Positions 36,848 through 47,609 of a DNA stretch of 64,000 nucleotides are shown piece after piece; positions within the stretch are counted from its first letter, which is position 1; each line of letters opens with the position of its first letter. The stretch is from Lenzites betulinus (taxonomy: Eukaryota > Basidiomycota > Agaricomycetes > Polyporales > Polyporaceae), in assembly GCA_022264855.1 (NCBI GenBank), contig JABYQU010000054.1, positions 186,001-250,000 of the forward strand, in the 5' to 3' direction. Below the pieces are notes generated by a model that was not told where the DNA came from, made no database searches, and was given only the letters and a program-made list of their open reading frames with translations. The position numbers and the translations under genes are program-made.

Positions 36848-37617
36848 TTAGAACACCAACGGCCACACCCTATACTTGACCCTCTGGCTGTACTCGACCC
36901 ACACGTCCCCAAAGCGCTCCTTCAGGTTCCCGTCCTCAATCCGACATCGCCTGTAGAGTGAGGCCACCCCGAACACCGTCCCAGTACGCCATATCCACAC
37001 CCACACGATCATCCATGTGCGGTCGATGCCGCACTCAACCGAATAGCTGCTGGGGCCCTGGTGCACGAGATGCGCGCCGATAAGGAGCACAGTAAGTCCG
37101 GTATAGGATGGATGCCGGAGGTATTTGTACGGGCCGCTCGTGACGAGATGATGTGCGTCGGAGACATTGACTTCGTACGTGAAGAGTTCGCCCAGGGCGT
37201 GGTAGGACCAGAGGCGGAAAAGGCCCCCGGCGGTAATGAGAAGGAGGCCCGTGATGAAGCGCGAGCTGAATGTCGAGATGGGGGCCAGGGATAGAGGATT
37301 CGACGGACAGAGGTAAGGGATGAGTGAGGAGGCAGGCGTCGATTTAAGGACGGAGCCATCGATCAGGAGAAGTATGGTATGTGCGATCGACGATAGTACC
37401 ACCAGGATCTGTACGAGGTTTTTCAGTAATATATATAGTGTTCAATGACCATTCAACGTACACATCCGAGCCACGCAAGTTGGCGCACGATGTACTCGAA
37501 TGGCTGGCCCTTATAGACGGCGGCTTTCTCTTTAGTGACGGTAGGCGTGGGGGGAGTGATAGCACGTGCAAAAAGGGTTCCCGAGAGAGCCAGTAGGATG
37601 GCTTTGAGGATGGTCAT
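36848..37617 (-). CDS. Isoprenylcysteine carboxyl O-methyltransferase (ICMT family)
   Basis: Two exons, 37462-37617 and 36848-37408, with a 53-bp phase-0 intron, giving 238 residues. The N-terminus is hydrophobic (MTILKAILLALSGTLF, a possible first membrane helix). The diagnostic part is the C-terminal half: RLWSYHALGELFTYEV, then LVTSGPYKYLRHPSYTG, and ERFGDVWVEYSQRVKYRVWP at the end, which together are the ICMT/PEMT-like methyltransferase signature with SAM and catalytic residues. ICMT methylates prenylated C-terminal cysteines, for example of Ras-type GTPases and basidiomycete pheromones, in the ER membrane. No CaaX pheromone precursor was recognised in this window. Confidence 0.88.
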
Positions 37618-38574
37618 GGTGTGTATCGGGTGTTCGCCAGAGACGTACCGTTCCCGTTAGTTCGTGAGCTCGTGCTCAGTAAATAGCGAGCAATTAACGC
37701 GCGCAAAGAGACGGCGGAGGATCATCCAGGATAGTCTCGGCGAGACCCACATGCTCTAGGGCGTTTCGCACCACGAATGTTATCCTAGAATGGCACAGAT
37801 AGAAATACAGTGAGACATCGATGCGTATGTGCGCATTTCGCGCGCTGTAACGCTGCGTGATGGGATCGCCAAACCAGCGTGTGCGATGGACAGGCGCAGT
37901 GCGCTGAAGACGCATGGCAAGTCCATCGGTACGGGCCCGCAGGGCCAAGTACCGCTCCCTCGTATTCCTCTGATGGAGTGACGTACGGCCGCCGACGTGC
38001 GGGGTGAGCACAAGCGGTGAGTACCGGTGAGCATCGGTAGGATAGGGGGACGTACTGCGGGGGCCGCTGCTGCCATGTCGCAGTATGCATACACACCCGT
38101 GGTTCGCGCGGGCAGACAGCTTCAGATAGAAGACGAGAAGTGCCGGTGAACGACCGTCAGCACCATGCGTTAGAGTGACTCTGAGAAAGCGATCTAAGAG
38201 GCCGGCGACAGAGTGCCAGAGGTCCTGGACGTGACCGCAACGGCAAGTACCGCATTGCTGGCTGTGACACTCAACTGTTTCTCGGGCGTATGCCGCCCGC
38301 GCGCTCCAAGTCCCTGACCCGGCAAAAACCCTCCGACTGACCTACGGAGCGCGATTGAGGCAAGAATTGACCCTGTGAGGAGCCACTGCCCTCGACCAAC
38401 CACCTGGAGACGGCTCGTTGGCAGCACGCAAGCGGACAAGGTTTCGACAGCTGATTCGCCACGCCGAACAGCGCCCGCTAGATGCCAAGGTGCTATCCAG
38501 ATTTCTCGCCGAGAAAAGAATTCTTCAAGAACAACACGAAAACGAGCAAGCTGAATAGGTCCGCATAATGCACT
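37618..38574. other. Intergenic region (divergent promoters)
   Basis: Divergent spacer between the ICMT and P450 copy 1 genes. Open frames of 100-131 aa on the minus strand have no family motifs. Confidence 0.45.
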
Positions 38575-38580
38575 TATATA
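38575..38580 (+). promoter_or_regulatory. TATA box of P450 copy 1
   Basis: TATATA lies 89-94 bp upstream of ATG 38669. Confidence 0.6.
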
Positions 38581-38668
38581 CAATGGCATCGCTCTGCCCC
38601 CATACGCCCCCTCTCTCTATCCTTCTCCAAGGCCCCCAGAGCCTACCCCGCGGTGCAGAGCTTCAAGC

Positions 38669-40923
38669 ATGCATCCTCCCTCTATCCCCGTCCAGTACCT
38701 CGGCTTTGCAGCCGGGGCAGGTCTGGTAAAGCACATAGCACTGCGTTGCACATGAACTCGCTCTCACCACCTTTATACCATAGACCTCCTGGCTGTATCT
38801 CAACAGACGCACAGTGCGCGGAGATTACGCCATCGGCTTCTACTCCGCCGCATGCCTCGCCCTTTACACCGTTTTCCGCATCTATCCACTCCCCTCCACG
38901 AGTCCTACTGCTGCAGCAGCATCCCTCGCGTTCACTTACTTCACCACACTTGCCTCCGTTACCGTCGCCTACCGCCTCTCCCCATGGCACCCCTTGGCAG
39001 GTTTCCCCGGGCCCGTCCATTGGCGTATCAGCAGTCTCTACCTCACCTACATCTCTTTTATGGGTCGGCGGCATATCGTCCTTGACCGCCTCCATGCCAA
39101 GTACGGCCCGTTCCTCCGCATTGGTCTGTTTGCTTATGATTCGTTTCGAGTCTACCCGCATTAATCTCGTGTTGGCAGCGCCGAACGCCCTCTCCCTCAA
39201 CACGCCAGCCGCAACTTCCGTGTACCTCAGCATGGAAAAGAGCGAGGCGTATCGGTTCCCGGCGCACGACGATATTGTCGGCATTTTCTTCAAGCAGGAC
39301 ACCAAGGAAGCCCACCGAGACCGCAAGCGGATCTGGAATAGCATGTTCACTCCCAATGGGTATGTTTTTAGTGAATTTCCAATACTGATTGTAGCGCTAA
39401 CACGATTTCCGCGATCTTGTTTAGGATCGCACAGCTTGTTCCTGCGCTTGAGAAGCGGACGTGGGAAGTGATGCGCTGCATCGAACGTAGGCAGGCCGCT
39501 AATAAGGGATATGTCAATCTACCTGAGGCGTTTTACCACTGGTCGCACGACTTCATGGTATGTTAAGTTGGAAAATTGCCATGTTGCCCCCGTAGACTGA
39601 ATGATTTCCTATCAGGGTGACATGGTGTTCAGTGGATGCAACAAGATTGTGAGCGCCGAATGACCACCACTACATTTACAACGATTTACATATCTGCACA
39701 GGAACTCATGAAGAACGGAGATGCAAAGCAACTCATCTACACCGGCAAGCTCGCGACTGTGTTGCAGGATAGGTGAGCTTTCCTCGGCGTCCCTCCTTCG
39801 TTTGCCCAAACTGACGCGGACGTACAGCCTTGGGCAGTCGCCTTGGCTCATGGACATCCTGTGGAAGTTCCCCGCGGCAAACGACATGCATCAAATCGTG
39901 AGGCTCGCATCTCAAATGACGCGCACTCGCGTACAAGCGAAAGAGTTGCCTGCATTCCGTGATCTCATTTCGTATCTGGTACGCGTGCTCTAGGCTTTTT
40001 GTATCATGCTATATCTCACAGACCGTTTCAGATGGAAGCAGGAGTGAAGTTGGAAGACATGGAACGCGACGCGGTCATTGGGATCCTCGGAGGTACATAC
40101 CTTACTTTCGTCCCACATATCCCTAGCTTACATGCACCCTTGCTGTGGCAGGCTCCGACAACACATCCATTGCCATGGCGCTCTGCTTCTACTTCCTCGT
40201 CGCAAATCCTCACGCTCAGCTGCGTGCCGAGCTTGACGCCGCCTTCCCCGACCCGCTCGGCCCGCTCCCGCAATCGACGCTCACGACGCTCCCGATCTTG
40301 AACGGCGCCATCAACGAGGTACTTCGCCTCGGCAGCCCATACTTCCTTCCGCGCGTGACTGGGCCTGAGGGCGCGAAGATCGACGGGCGGTTCATCCCCG
40401 GGAATACGATTGTCGCGCTAGCGGCGTACTCGCAGCAGACAAGCCCGGACAACTTCTACCCTGAGCCGATGGTACGTGTGCTACGCTATGAGCCGTTCGA
40501 ATGACGACTGAAGTGTGTTGTGTCTGTAGAACTTCCGCCCGGAGAGGTGGCAGCCGCATGGTCTTGGACCAGACACGAAGACGAACAAATCGGTGCTCGC
40601 CTCCTTCTCCTTCGGTGCGCCTCTCTTTCGCCCCACCCCCTCCCTCCTCGTTACTCTTTATCGTGAGCTGACCGATTCCTCTGAACCCCACAGGCCCACA
40701 CTCGTGTGTTGGAAAGACGCTCGCCTGGCAAGAGATGCGGTACGCGCTCGCACGCGGCGTGCTCGCGTACGACATGGCCTTCCACCCCGACTTCGACGTC
40801 CAGGCGTTCCGCGACGGCATCCTGAATATGCGCACGACGCTGCTCGAGAAGGACCTCTTCATGCGCGTCACGCGTCGACCTGGAGTGGACCTGGACAAAG
40901 TGTTTGCTACGCTCGACGGGTGA
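38669..40923 (+). CDS. Cytochrome P450 monooxygenase, copy 1
   Basis: About 555 residues over many exons. Exon 1 (38669-38725) ends in AAGAGL, and exon 2 starts at 38784 (TSWLYLNRRTVRGDY). The N-terminus has two or three hydrophobic segments (an ER membrane anchor), then the proline-rich hinge RLSPWHPLAGFPGP. The I-helix is GGSDNTS, the K-helix ExxR is NEVLRLGS, PERF is FRPERW, and the haem loop is FSFGPHSCVG, with the thiolate Cys in FxxGxxxCxG. All key motifs are present, so the enzyme is probably functional. Partner electrons would come from CPR. The substrate is unknown. It is tail to tail with DUF6534 copy B and mirror-paired with P450 copy 2. Confidence 0.92.
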
Positions 40924-41633
40924 TTGTGCAACGGGGTAGGAGAGGGTGAAAGGACTTGGATGACCTTTTAGTGTTGGACATTTTCGGGGGGCTCTTACGC
41001 TATCTATTCTGGCCATGTCTATGACCTCCTCCGTGTAGTTATATATCAGCCTCTGATCCTCTGATGCAAACTCTTACGACGCTATCATATATCCATCCAG
41101 TTTTCTCCAGATTGAATGTTCACTTGTAAACAATATCAATGTCTTGCGACCGCCCGCGCGCTACTCGAGACGGCCTCTTTCGCGCTCGTGACCGTGTAAC
41201 TGCCTTATCAAGACACTTACGTTTACGTTGTTGACATACTCAGAGTCTAGGGATTTTAATGTGTACAGTACGGTTCGGCCTGCGAATCCATATACGCGGG
41301 TAGTAGATGTATAAACGAGAGGTCTCTACACCGCAAACGTTGCCAATTGATACATGGTATACAGAACATTAAGCGAAATAAGATGGAAACAAACAACAGC
41401 CTTCAGAACGGACCCACAGACTCGTCCACCAGAATTCTCCTCTTACAGGCCGTGCCATATGGCAGTCCCGGCCGGAACAACGAAAGTACCCCTAAGTCAG
41501 AAACGAGAGATCCTCAATGCAACACCCGATTCTTGGTCTTCTTCTGGTTCGCTTTCTTATTTCTGTCGTTCCTCCGTTCAAACACTAGGGGGAGGTCAGC
41601 ACGGTGTGCGGGATACAAACCTGCACCGGCCAC
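40924..41633. other. Convergent spacer between P450 copy 1 and DUF6534 copy B
   Basis: No gene seen. Its length of 710 bp nearly equals the 721-bp spacer of the mirror pair at 49920-50640. Confidence 0.6.
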
Positions 41634-43723
41634 TCACTCGCGGAACTTCTGTGCGTCGTCCGTATCCGAGTCCTGCGAGACTTGGATCAGCTCACCGTCC
41701 TGTCCAAAAGCGACGAGGCACTCACTGTGACGACGAAGCGGTCCATGGCGATGTGTACCTGGTGCGAGGCCATGCTCATGTTGTTCCCCACACGGCTCGT
41801 CTGTCCGAAGCGGCCCGTCGTGCCAGTGGGCGACATCTTGAGCGTCTCGTGGTTCGACGCGGGCTGGCCGTCACCGAGCACACCGAGCACGTATTCGCGG
41901 CTGTTCAGACTGTGGAACAAGCGGGTTAATGAAGGGCGGATGGAAGAAAAGGTAGGGTCACGCACGATGTGAGGAGGGAGTTGGCGTAAACTGGATGCGG
42001 GAAGCAGGGGCGGTTAATCAAGGCTGATTAAAGCTGGGTCAAGGACGTACGTTTGCCAAGCATGAAGTTGAAGAAGAGAACGTAGAAGCTGTCGCTTGCA
42101 GCCACATACTGTCGTCGTACACATCAGTCTCCGCAATGGCATAAGTAGCGTACAGTAGGACATACCGCGATAAGATCGGCGATGTTGATCGCGCTAAGTC
42201 GGCGAGGAGCGGCGTGTAAGCAACACAGTACGGCGTAAGTAGATAGATTACATACGCAATGAGAAGACCAGTAGTGACGGAGAGCAGGATGAGCTTCGAG
42301 ATGATGTCGTTTGACCTATAGAGTGCAGTTCATGTCAGCGCCGCGGAGGGGATAATGATCGAAGATGATGACGCACTTGCGCAGGCCCGTGCGGCGCGTG
42401 TGCAGGTAGAACGCAAGCGAGAAGGAGATCATAGTCTCGGTGGCAACGGAAATGCTGAGGCCAGCGATTCCATGGTTCTGCGCGTGGGGCGAAATATGAG
42501 CATCATCGGGCGTGTGGACGGTGTGATGCCAGACGTACCCGGAGAACAATCTCAGCCTCGAAAATGTTGTTGATGAAGTATCTATCATTCGACAGGTAGC
42601 GTCAGAATAACCTATCGAAGGTGCTTGAAGTAGCGGTTGTGAGCTCACCCTCGTATAGCATATGCTGTAGCGAAGAGATTGAAGTCAGTAAATATGCTCT
42701 ATGCACGAGAAGCGTAGCTTGCTCACCGAGGTTCACTCCTAATCCACCGACAGGCAAATCCGTGAGCAGTCGTCAAACCGTGTTGATAAATGTGCGTACC
42801 GAAGTTGGCGCAAGAAAGAAGAGCCTAAAATGAACATCAGGCGGATGTTCGAGCGCGAGAAGAAGTGTGATGACGTACCGCAATGAATGTGAGAGAATAC
42901 ATTTTGCTGACTGAGAGGGTGGGTCGGTGCGAGGAACGCGCAACGATGGGGACTGCACATACCTTTCCAGAGACGGAAAGTCAAGAATCTAGGGAAGGAA
43001 TGAGCTTAAGATGACTTGCAACGCGCGTAGGTTGACTCACCCGTTCAAAATGATAGCAAGAATCGCCTAAGAAGAGTCAATGGTGGACGTTGGGGGACAT
43101 GTGGTGCACGGCTCACGTTGAAGACAACCTCAGTCTGATATACGAAGACGCACATGGCTCAATAAACATCACATCGGTTGCACAGACCGCTAAATGACGT
43201 ACCGGGACACTCCTGAACAACGGAGCTTGTTAGTAATGTCGACTACAGAAAGAGACAAACAACGCGTACCAAACTAGCTGGATGACCTTGATGGGATTCG
43301 CGAAATCCAAAACGAGATAAGTATACACGGCGTGAATAACGATCGCCTGGTGGGCGCTGTCGAAGACGCTACGAGAGACAGGTCGTGACGTGAGAACCAT
43401 TCCTGCAAAGATGCGGCTGAACGAGAGTGCGTACAGCAGTGCCGTAACCTATGAGTGAGATTTAGCATGTCGCCAATGAAGGTGGAATGCAGAGTGAACA
43501 GAAACTTACCATGAGCCACATGAGGATGCCGTCGCCCTTGCCCTTCGAGGAGCGGAAGTAGTTCCATGTCTGGAGACATGTTACACCGTACAACCTACCC
43601 GGAGATGAACAGATGCAAAGTATGTGCGGGGGCGGGGACGTACATTGATGATACACATACGCCGAGGAATGTAACCCCCAGCGTTTCGCCGATATTAATG
43701 CCTGCGAGTAGAGTGGCTGCCAT
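41634..43723 (-). CDS. DUF6534 multi-pass membrane protein B
   Basis: ATG at plus 43721-43723, stop TGA at 41634-41636. The N-terminus reads MAATLLAGINIGETLGVTFL then GVCVSSM, followed by the exon block TWNYFRSSKGKGDGILMWLM. Towards the C-terminus come ASDSFYVLFFNFMLGK and VYANSLLTSLNSREYVLG, matching copies A and C. After the domain there is a hydrophilic tail (NNMSMASHQVHIAMDRFVVT), then an intron and a last exon ending DSDTDDAQKFRE. Middle exons are many and short, as in copies A and C. Seven helices are predicted; function unknown. Mirror partner of copy C. Confidence 0.85.
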
Positions 43724-45302
43724 TGTCGTGTATAGGGAGTCACACTGGAGGAAAGGACTGCGCCTGCGCGACGTCGCGATGTGAGCGACCGAACGAAGAA
43801 AATTGTACAGGAGGCAGAAACCAACCTGAAGGAAGGGGAACGAGGGCAAGCCTGGAGGATGGCCGTCGGTGAGAAGGGTCAAAAGCGAACCCAGGGTGCT
43901 TACCTCGAGTTGGAAGTAGCGCGGACAGAAAGGCGGGAAGGCAGCGGACCCGGTGAAGACAGGTATACCATGTGTACGAGCGCGACGATCGCACACCTTG
44001 GATCGACCGGCGTGGATCGTGTGGCAAGCGGAATTAAGGTGCAGAATATTTAAGCGCCGAAAGTACCCGGTGCCACAGTACCCGTTAGAGCCAGAGCGTG
44101 TTGCGGGCCCTGGCGACGGAACGACAGAATTCGGAGGCGAAAGTGGTGCAGGGTGGTGCGCTATCCGTCCCGCGAGTGCATTGGGGTATCGCCCAGGCCG
44201 GATACAAATCGGGTTCAGATGTGTACACGCTGCATTCGAGCTATCAGCTACGCGTGCTCATCCCCCACATGAAAGCTTTGGCCGCGAGCGCGGGGGGCAA
44301 GAACTACCTCGGCGCAGCCTAGTGTGGTTGAGCGGATTGGATAGTGTGTGAGGAGAAAGCCGAGAGGGGAGGGTTGTCCCGCCGGCCACTCCCCCTACCG
44401 GTGCGATCGATCTCCTTCCCGTCACTAGTCCCCAGAAGTCCGGGTATCCTGCACAGCCACAGCCCGTCTCTCGTGGTTGCCGTCGGTCTCGCACCTCCCC
44501 GGAATCTCGGCATCGGCACGGCTCGGCGTCGACTGCTGCTATAGGTCCTGGTTGTTAGCTGGCAGCTGAGGGCGTATGTACAGTCGCAGTGAGCACGTTT
44601 CCACGCGACGCTCGCCGGCGGGTTGCAGTAGGTTGCAACGGCGTCGGCTCCGCCTTCTTCGGGTGCATTTGCGTGGTGCGCCGGCCGTAGCACGTTGTCG
44701 ATTTGGCTTGCGCTCCCAGAGACGCGTGCTCAAGGTCCCTGGAATTTCTGGTGCGCAGCTGTGGCTTCTCAGCTGCCCGCCATCAGTCTTCCATGCCTTC
44801 CAATTTGTAGTATGCAACGGGGTTTACGCACAGAGTTAGTGAGCGGTGGAGCTGTGGCTTAAGCCGTAGTGTACGGATCATCATATAGTGAAAGTCGCTA
44901 AGATGTTTTCATATGCCGGTGTCGGATTGTGTCGTTGCTGAGATTATCTGCGTCGATCCTAACCGCTTGAAATCGACTCTAGGGCATCGGTCAATGCGCA
45001 TCAGTTTATCAGTTGCTAGTTCGTTGGCTGCACAGAAGCGGACATGATATATGTGCGTCAGTAACTGCAAGGACCTGCATCGCTTGTTATGGTATCAGTG
45101 GTTGAAAGCAAGGTACGGAGCATGGACTCGCCATTTCCAATCCCACACATGGTGCATGATACATGAATTGGCGACATCGGAGTTAATGACGAGTCGCATA
45201 AGACAGTCAGGACGAACTTCCCATGCATGCATTTGTACACCCCGATTATTTTCCGAATCTGTCGTGGGGCGGATGCAGGGTAGGGCAGAGAAGGTATCGG
45301 AC
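43724..45302. other. Central intergenic region, left part
   Basis: Open frames of 60-132 aa are present (for example 43953-44351), none with recognisable motifs. It lies left of the MITE. Confidence 0.45.
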
Positions 45303-45310
45303 GAACAAAT

Positions 45311-45510
45311 AGGACCCCTGACTATAGTAGGGGAACCCATATCAGGGTTTCCGGACATTTTTGCCGTTTTGAAAAAGTTGGCCTCCTCCGATTTTGCTGA
45401 AACGTTCGAATCCGAGCTCAGAAAGCGTGGGAACTTTTTTCGTCCGGACAAAATGGGCCAAATGGGCGATTTTGCGAGATGTGGGTTCCCCTACTATAGT
45501 CAGGGGTCCT
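45311..45510. mobile_element. 200-bp MITE with perfect 29-bp terminal inverted repeats
   Basis: TIRs at 45311-45339 (starting AGGACCCCTGACTATAGTAG) and 45482-45510 are exact inverted copies over 29 bp. They are flanked by the 8-bp direct duplication GAACAAAT at 45303-45310 and 45511-45518. The 142-bp interior has no transposase. The 8-bp duplication suits hAT-type (or similar 8-bp TSD) mobilisation. The perfect TIRs and TSD imply a recent insertion. It shares no obvious sequence with the 796-bp element at 20322. Confidence 0.92.
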
Positions 45511-45518
45511 GAACAAAT

Positions 45519-47513
45519 TCGCTCCACAGAGCAGCCCAGTGGGAGAGCCCCAGACCTGAACGCATGAATTGTAGTGCCCGGCGTGGCTTACAGATTCGCC
45601 AGGGCGACAGGTGTTACGGAGGTTGGCGGGTTTCTACCCACGATCTTGCTAATCGCAGAAGCCAGCCAGTCCGGCCACCCGGGTACGCTTGTATAACCTA
45701 TATCCTGCTTAGTTCCGGTCATGTAGAATACGCTGGGGTCGGATTTAAAGCAGCTCCAATCAAGTTTACACCCAATGAGCAGACTGTGTGTACACCGTTA
45801 GCAGCATCACTGGTCTGTGTCCGAGTGGGGATGGACATACGTCTTAAACACAACGCACAACGGGAAAAGACGCGGTTCTAGAACAGCTTCGTCAAGCAGT
45901 ATACATTCAGGTTTTGGGCCTGGCGTACTCCTTTTTCATGGGGCCCGTGTTGTCGATTGCGCGCGGGGATGATTAGGAGCGGTACAGTGAGGCTTGCAGC
46001 GTCAAGCCGAGTCACTGATTTACTCTCTTGTGCGCAATATGTAGTACGAATTGAGAGTTTTGGCCTTGAAATAGAGTCTCAGAGAAGGATGAGGTGGTGC
46101 TCGCAGGAGCGCGACGCGAGAGAGCCACGCGAGGCGACGCGTGGGGGCGTGCGAATTGCGGGGAAGATATCCGATCCCGATCTAGTCATACTGCGACTGC
46201 GCAAGTTGATCATTCTCTCAGTCACCCAGCCGTCTGCCTAAGTACTAATATTCCGACATCGTTCTTTGTGCTCGCCTCGTGGGTCTAAGCTGATGTGTAC
46301 TTGCGAAAGTAGGATGCGAGGCGTAGGCATCTTCGCACAACGTTCCCAGTGCCCGCGCGCAGAATCTGAATGCCTAGCTAATGACAAGGCAATGCCTGCT
46401 CATTTCTATCTAGCGTTACTCTCTACAACGCATGGAAGGAGGTACTGGCGCCCTACGGCAAGCGGCAATGCCGTGCAGAGTCCGGCCCAGGATGGCAGCT
46501 GTTGTACATGAGTACCGCCGAAGCACACCATTATAACCTTCGCTTACGTCCCTAACGAACAGATGCATAGTCAGCTTCCTTCTCTGTAAGACCACAGGCA
46601 CGCGCCGACGAAGACGGCCCAATGCCTCAACATCCTCTCACGGCTTGTGCCTTGGGTTTGGTTAGATGCAATTATACAACCTCACGCCCACAAGCGGCTG
46701 ATCTTGGCCTGGACCGTTGGCTATAAAATATCAATACGGAGAGTCGCGTTCAATGCACCTACATGAACACCATGAAGCTCGTCAAGCGTACCAGGAAGCG
46801 CTCACACTGCAAAAGAACACGGCGTCTGGCACTTTGCCGCACTAAATTAGCAAGAAGTAGGGCTCTGTGATGATTCTACCGGACTGGTCGTGGTCATGCG
46901 GTCTGCACTGACGCCGAGCTGGAGCTAGCCAAGCATGAGCGTCGCGCGCGGCGCGTACTGGTAAGATTTTCCTCTCATCCTGTTGGATAGTGCCATCGCT
47001 CATTTTCTATGTTCTCGGAAACAGCCCCCCCTGATACCGGCAAATCATTCTCTTGCGAATCCCATGGCGGTGGCGGCGACGTATGTCGATCCGCTGGCCC
47101 GCGTCTGAGCTTGTATGTCCAGTGGCTATCCGGAATGATAGCATTCTGCTTGTCTCCACTGCTGTGCTCGTGGATTTCACCTCCGGACTCTCAACATTCC
47201 TCGAGATGGAAGAAATTGGCGAAGCACAGGCTAGGCTGCGGGATCGTTGTACACGGGCAGTACACGCTTCCAGCTCAAAAACTTCCTTGAACATAGTTGG
47301 TAACTCCGCAACTCGGATGGCATCGGCCTTTCGGTGGCGACGTGAGCTCCGGCGGCGACAATGTCAATGCCACATCCCTGTCCATTGGTTGATCAGGGAC
47401 CGGACATGCATTCGTCGGCCCCTTCCTTCCCTAGATTAGTATCACCGCGAACGCCCTGGGCTGCCTTCTTCTATCATCCGCAATTGGGTCCCGCGTTTCG
47501 TCTCTCTCTCATC
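45519..47513. other. Central intergenic region, right part
   Basis: No gene supported. Open frames (45564-45881, 47007-47439 both strands) have no motifs. No long inverted repeat to the left part was visible by eye. Confidence 0.45.
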
Positions 47514-47519
47514 TATAAG
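47514..47519 (+). promoter_or_regulatory. TATA box of DUF6534 gene C
   Basis: TATAAG lies 91-96 bp upstream of ATG 47610, matching the arrangement of copy A. Confidence 0.65.
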
Positions 47520-47609
47520 TACCTCGGTCCTCCTGGCGACGACCCCCCTAGGCTCTCTCGCTGGATACGCTGGCCCGTCATCATAAACCCTGCCTAGAAC
47601 ACTACCTCC

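Noticed and set aside
38682..39356. 224-codon open frame on the minus strand
   Set aside because: Opposite-strand shadow of P450 copy 1, whose exons have clear family motifs on the plus strand.
36848..41000. Mating-type B (pheromone/receptor) locus suggested by ICMT
   Set aside because: No STE3-like receptor and no credible CaaX pheromone precursor frame found.
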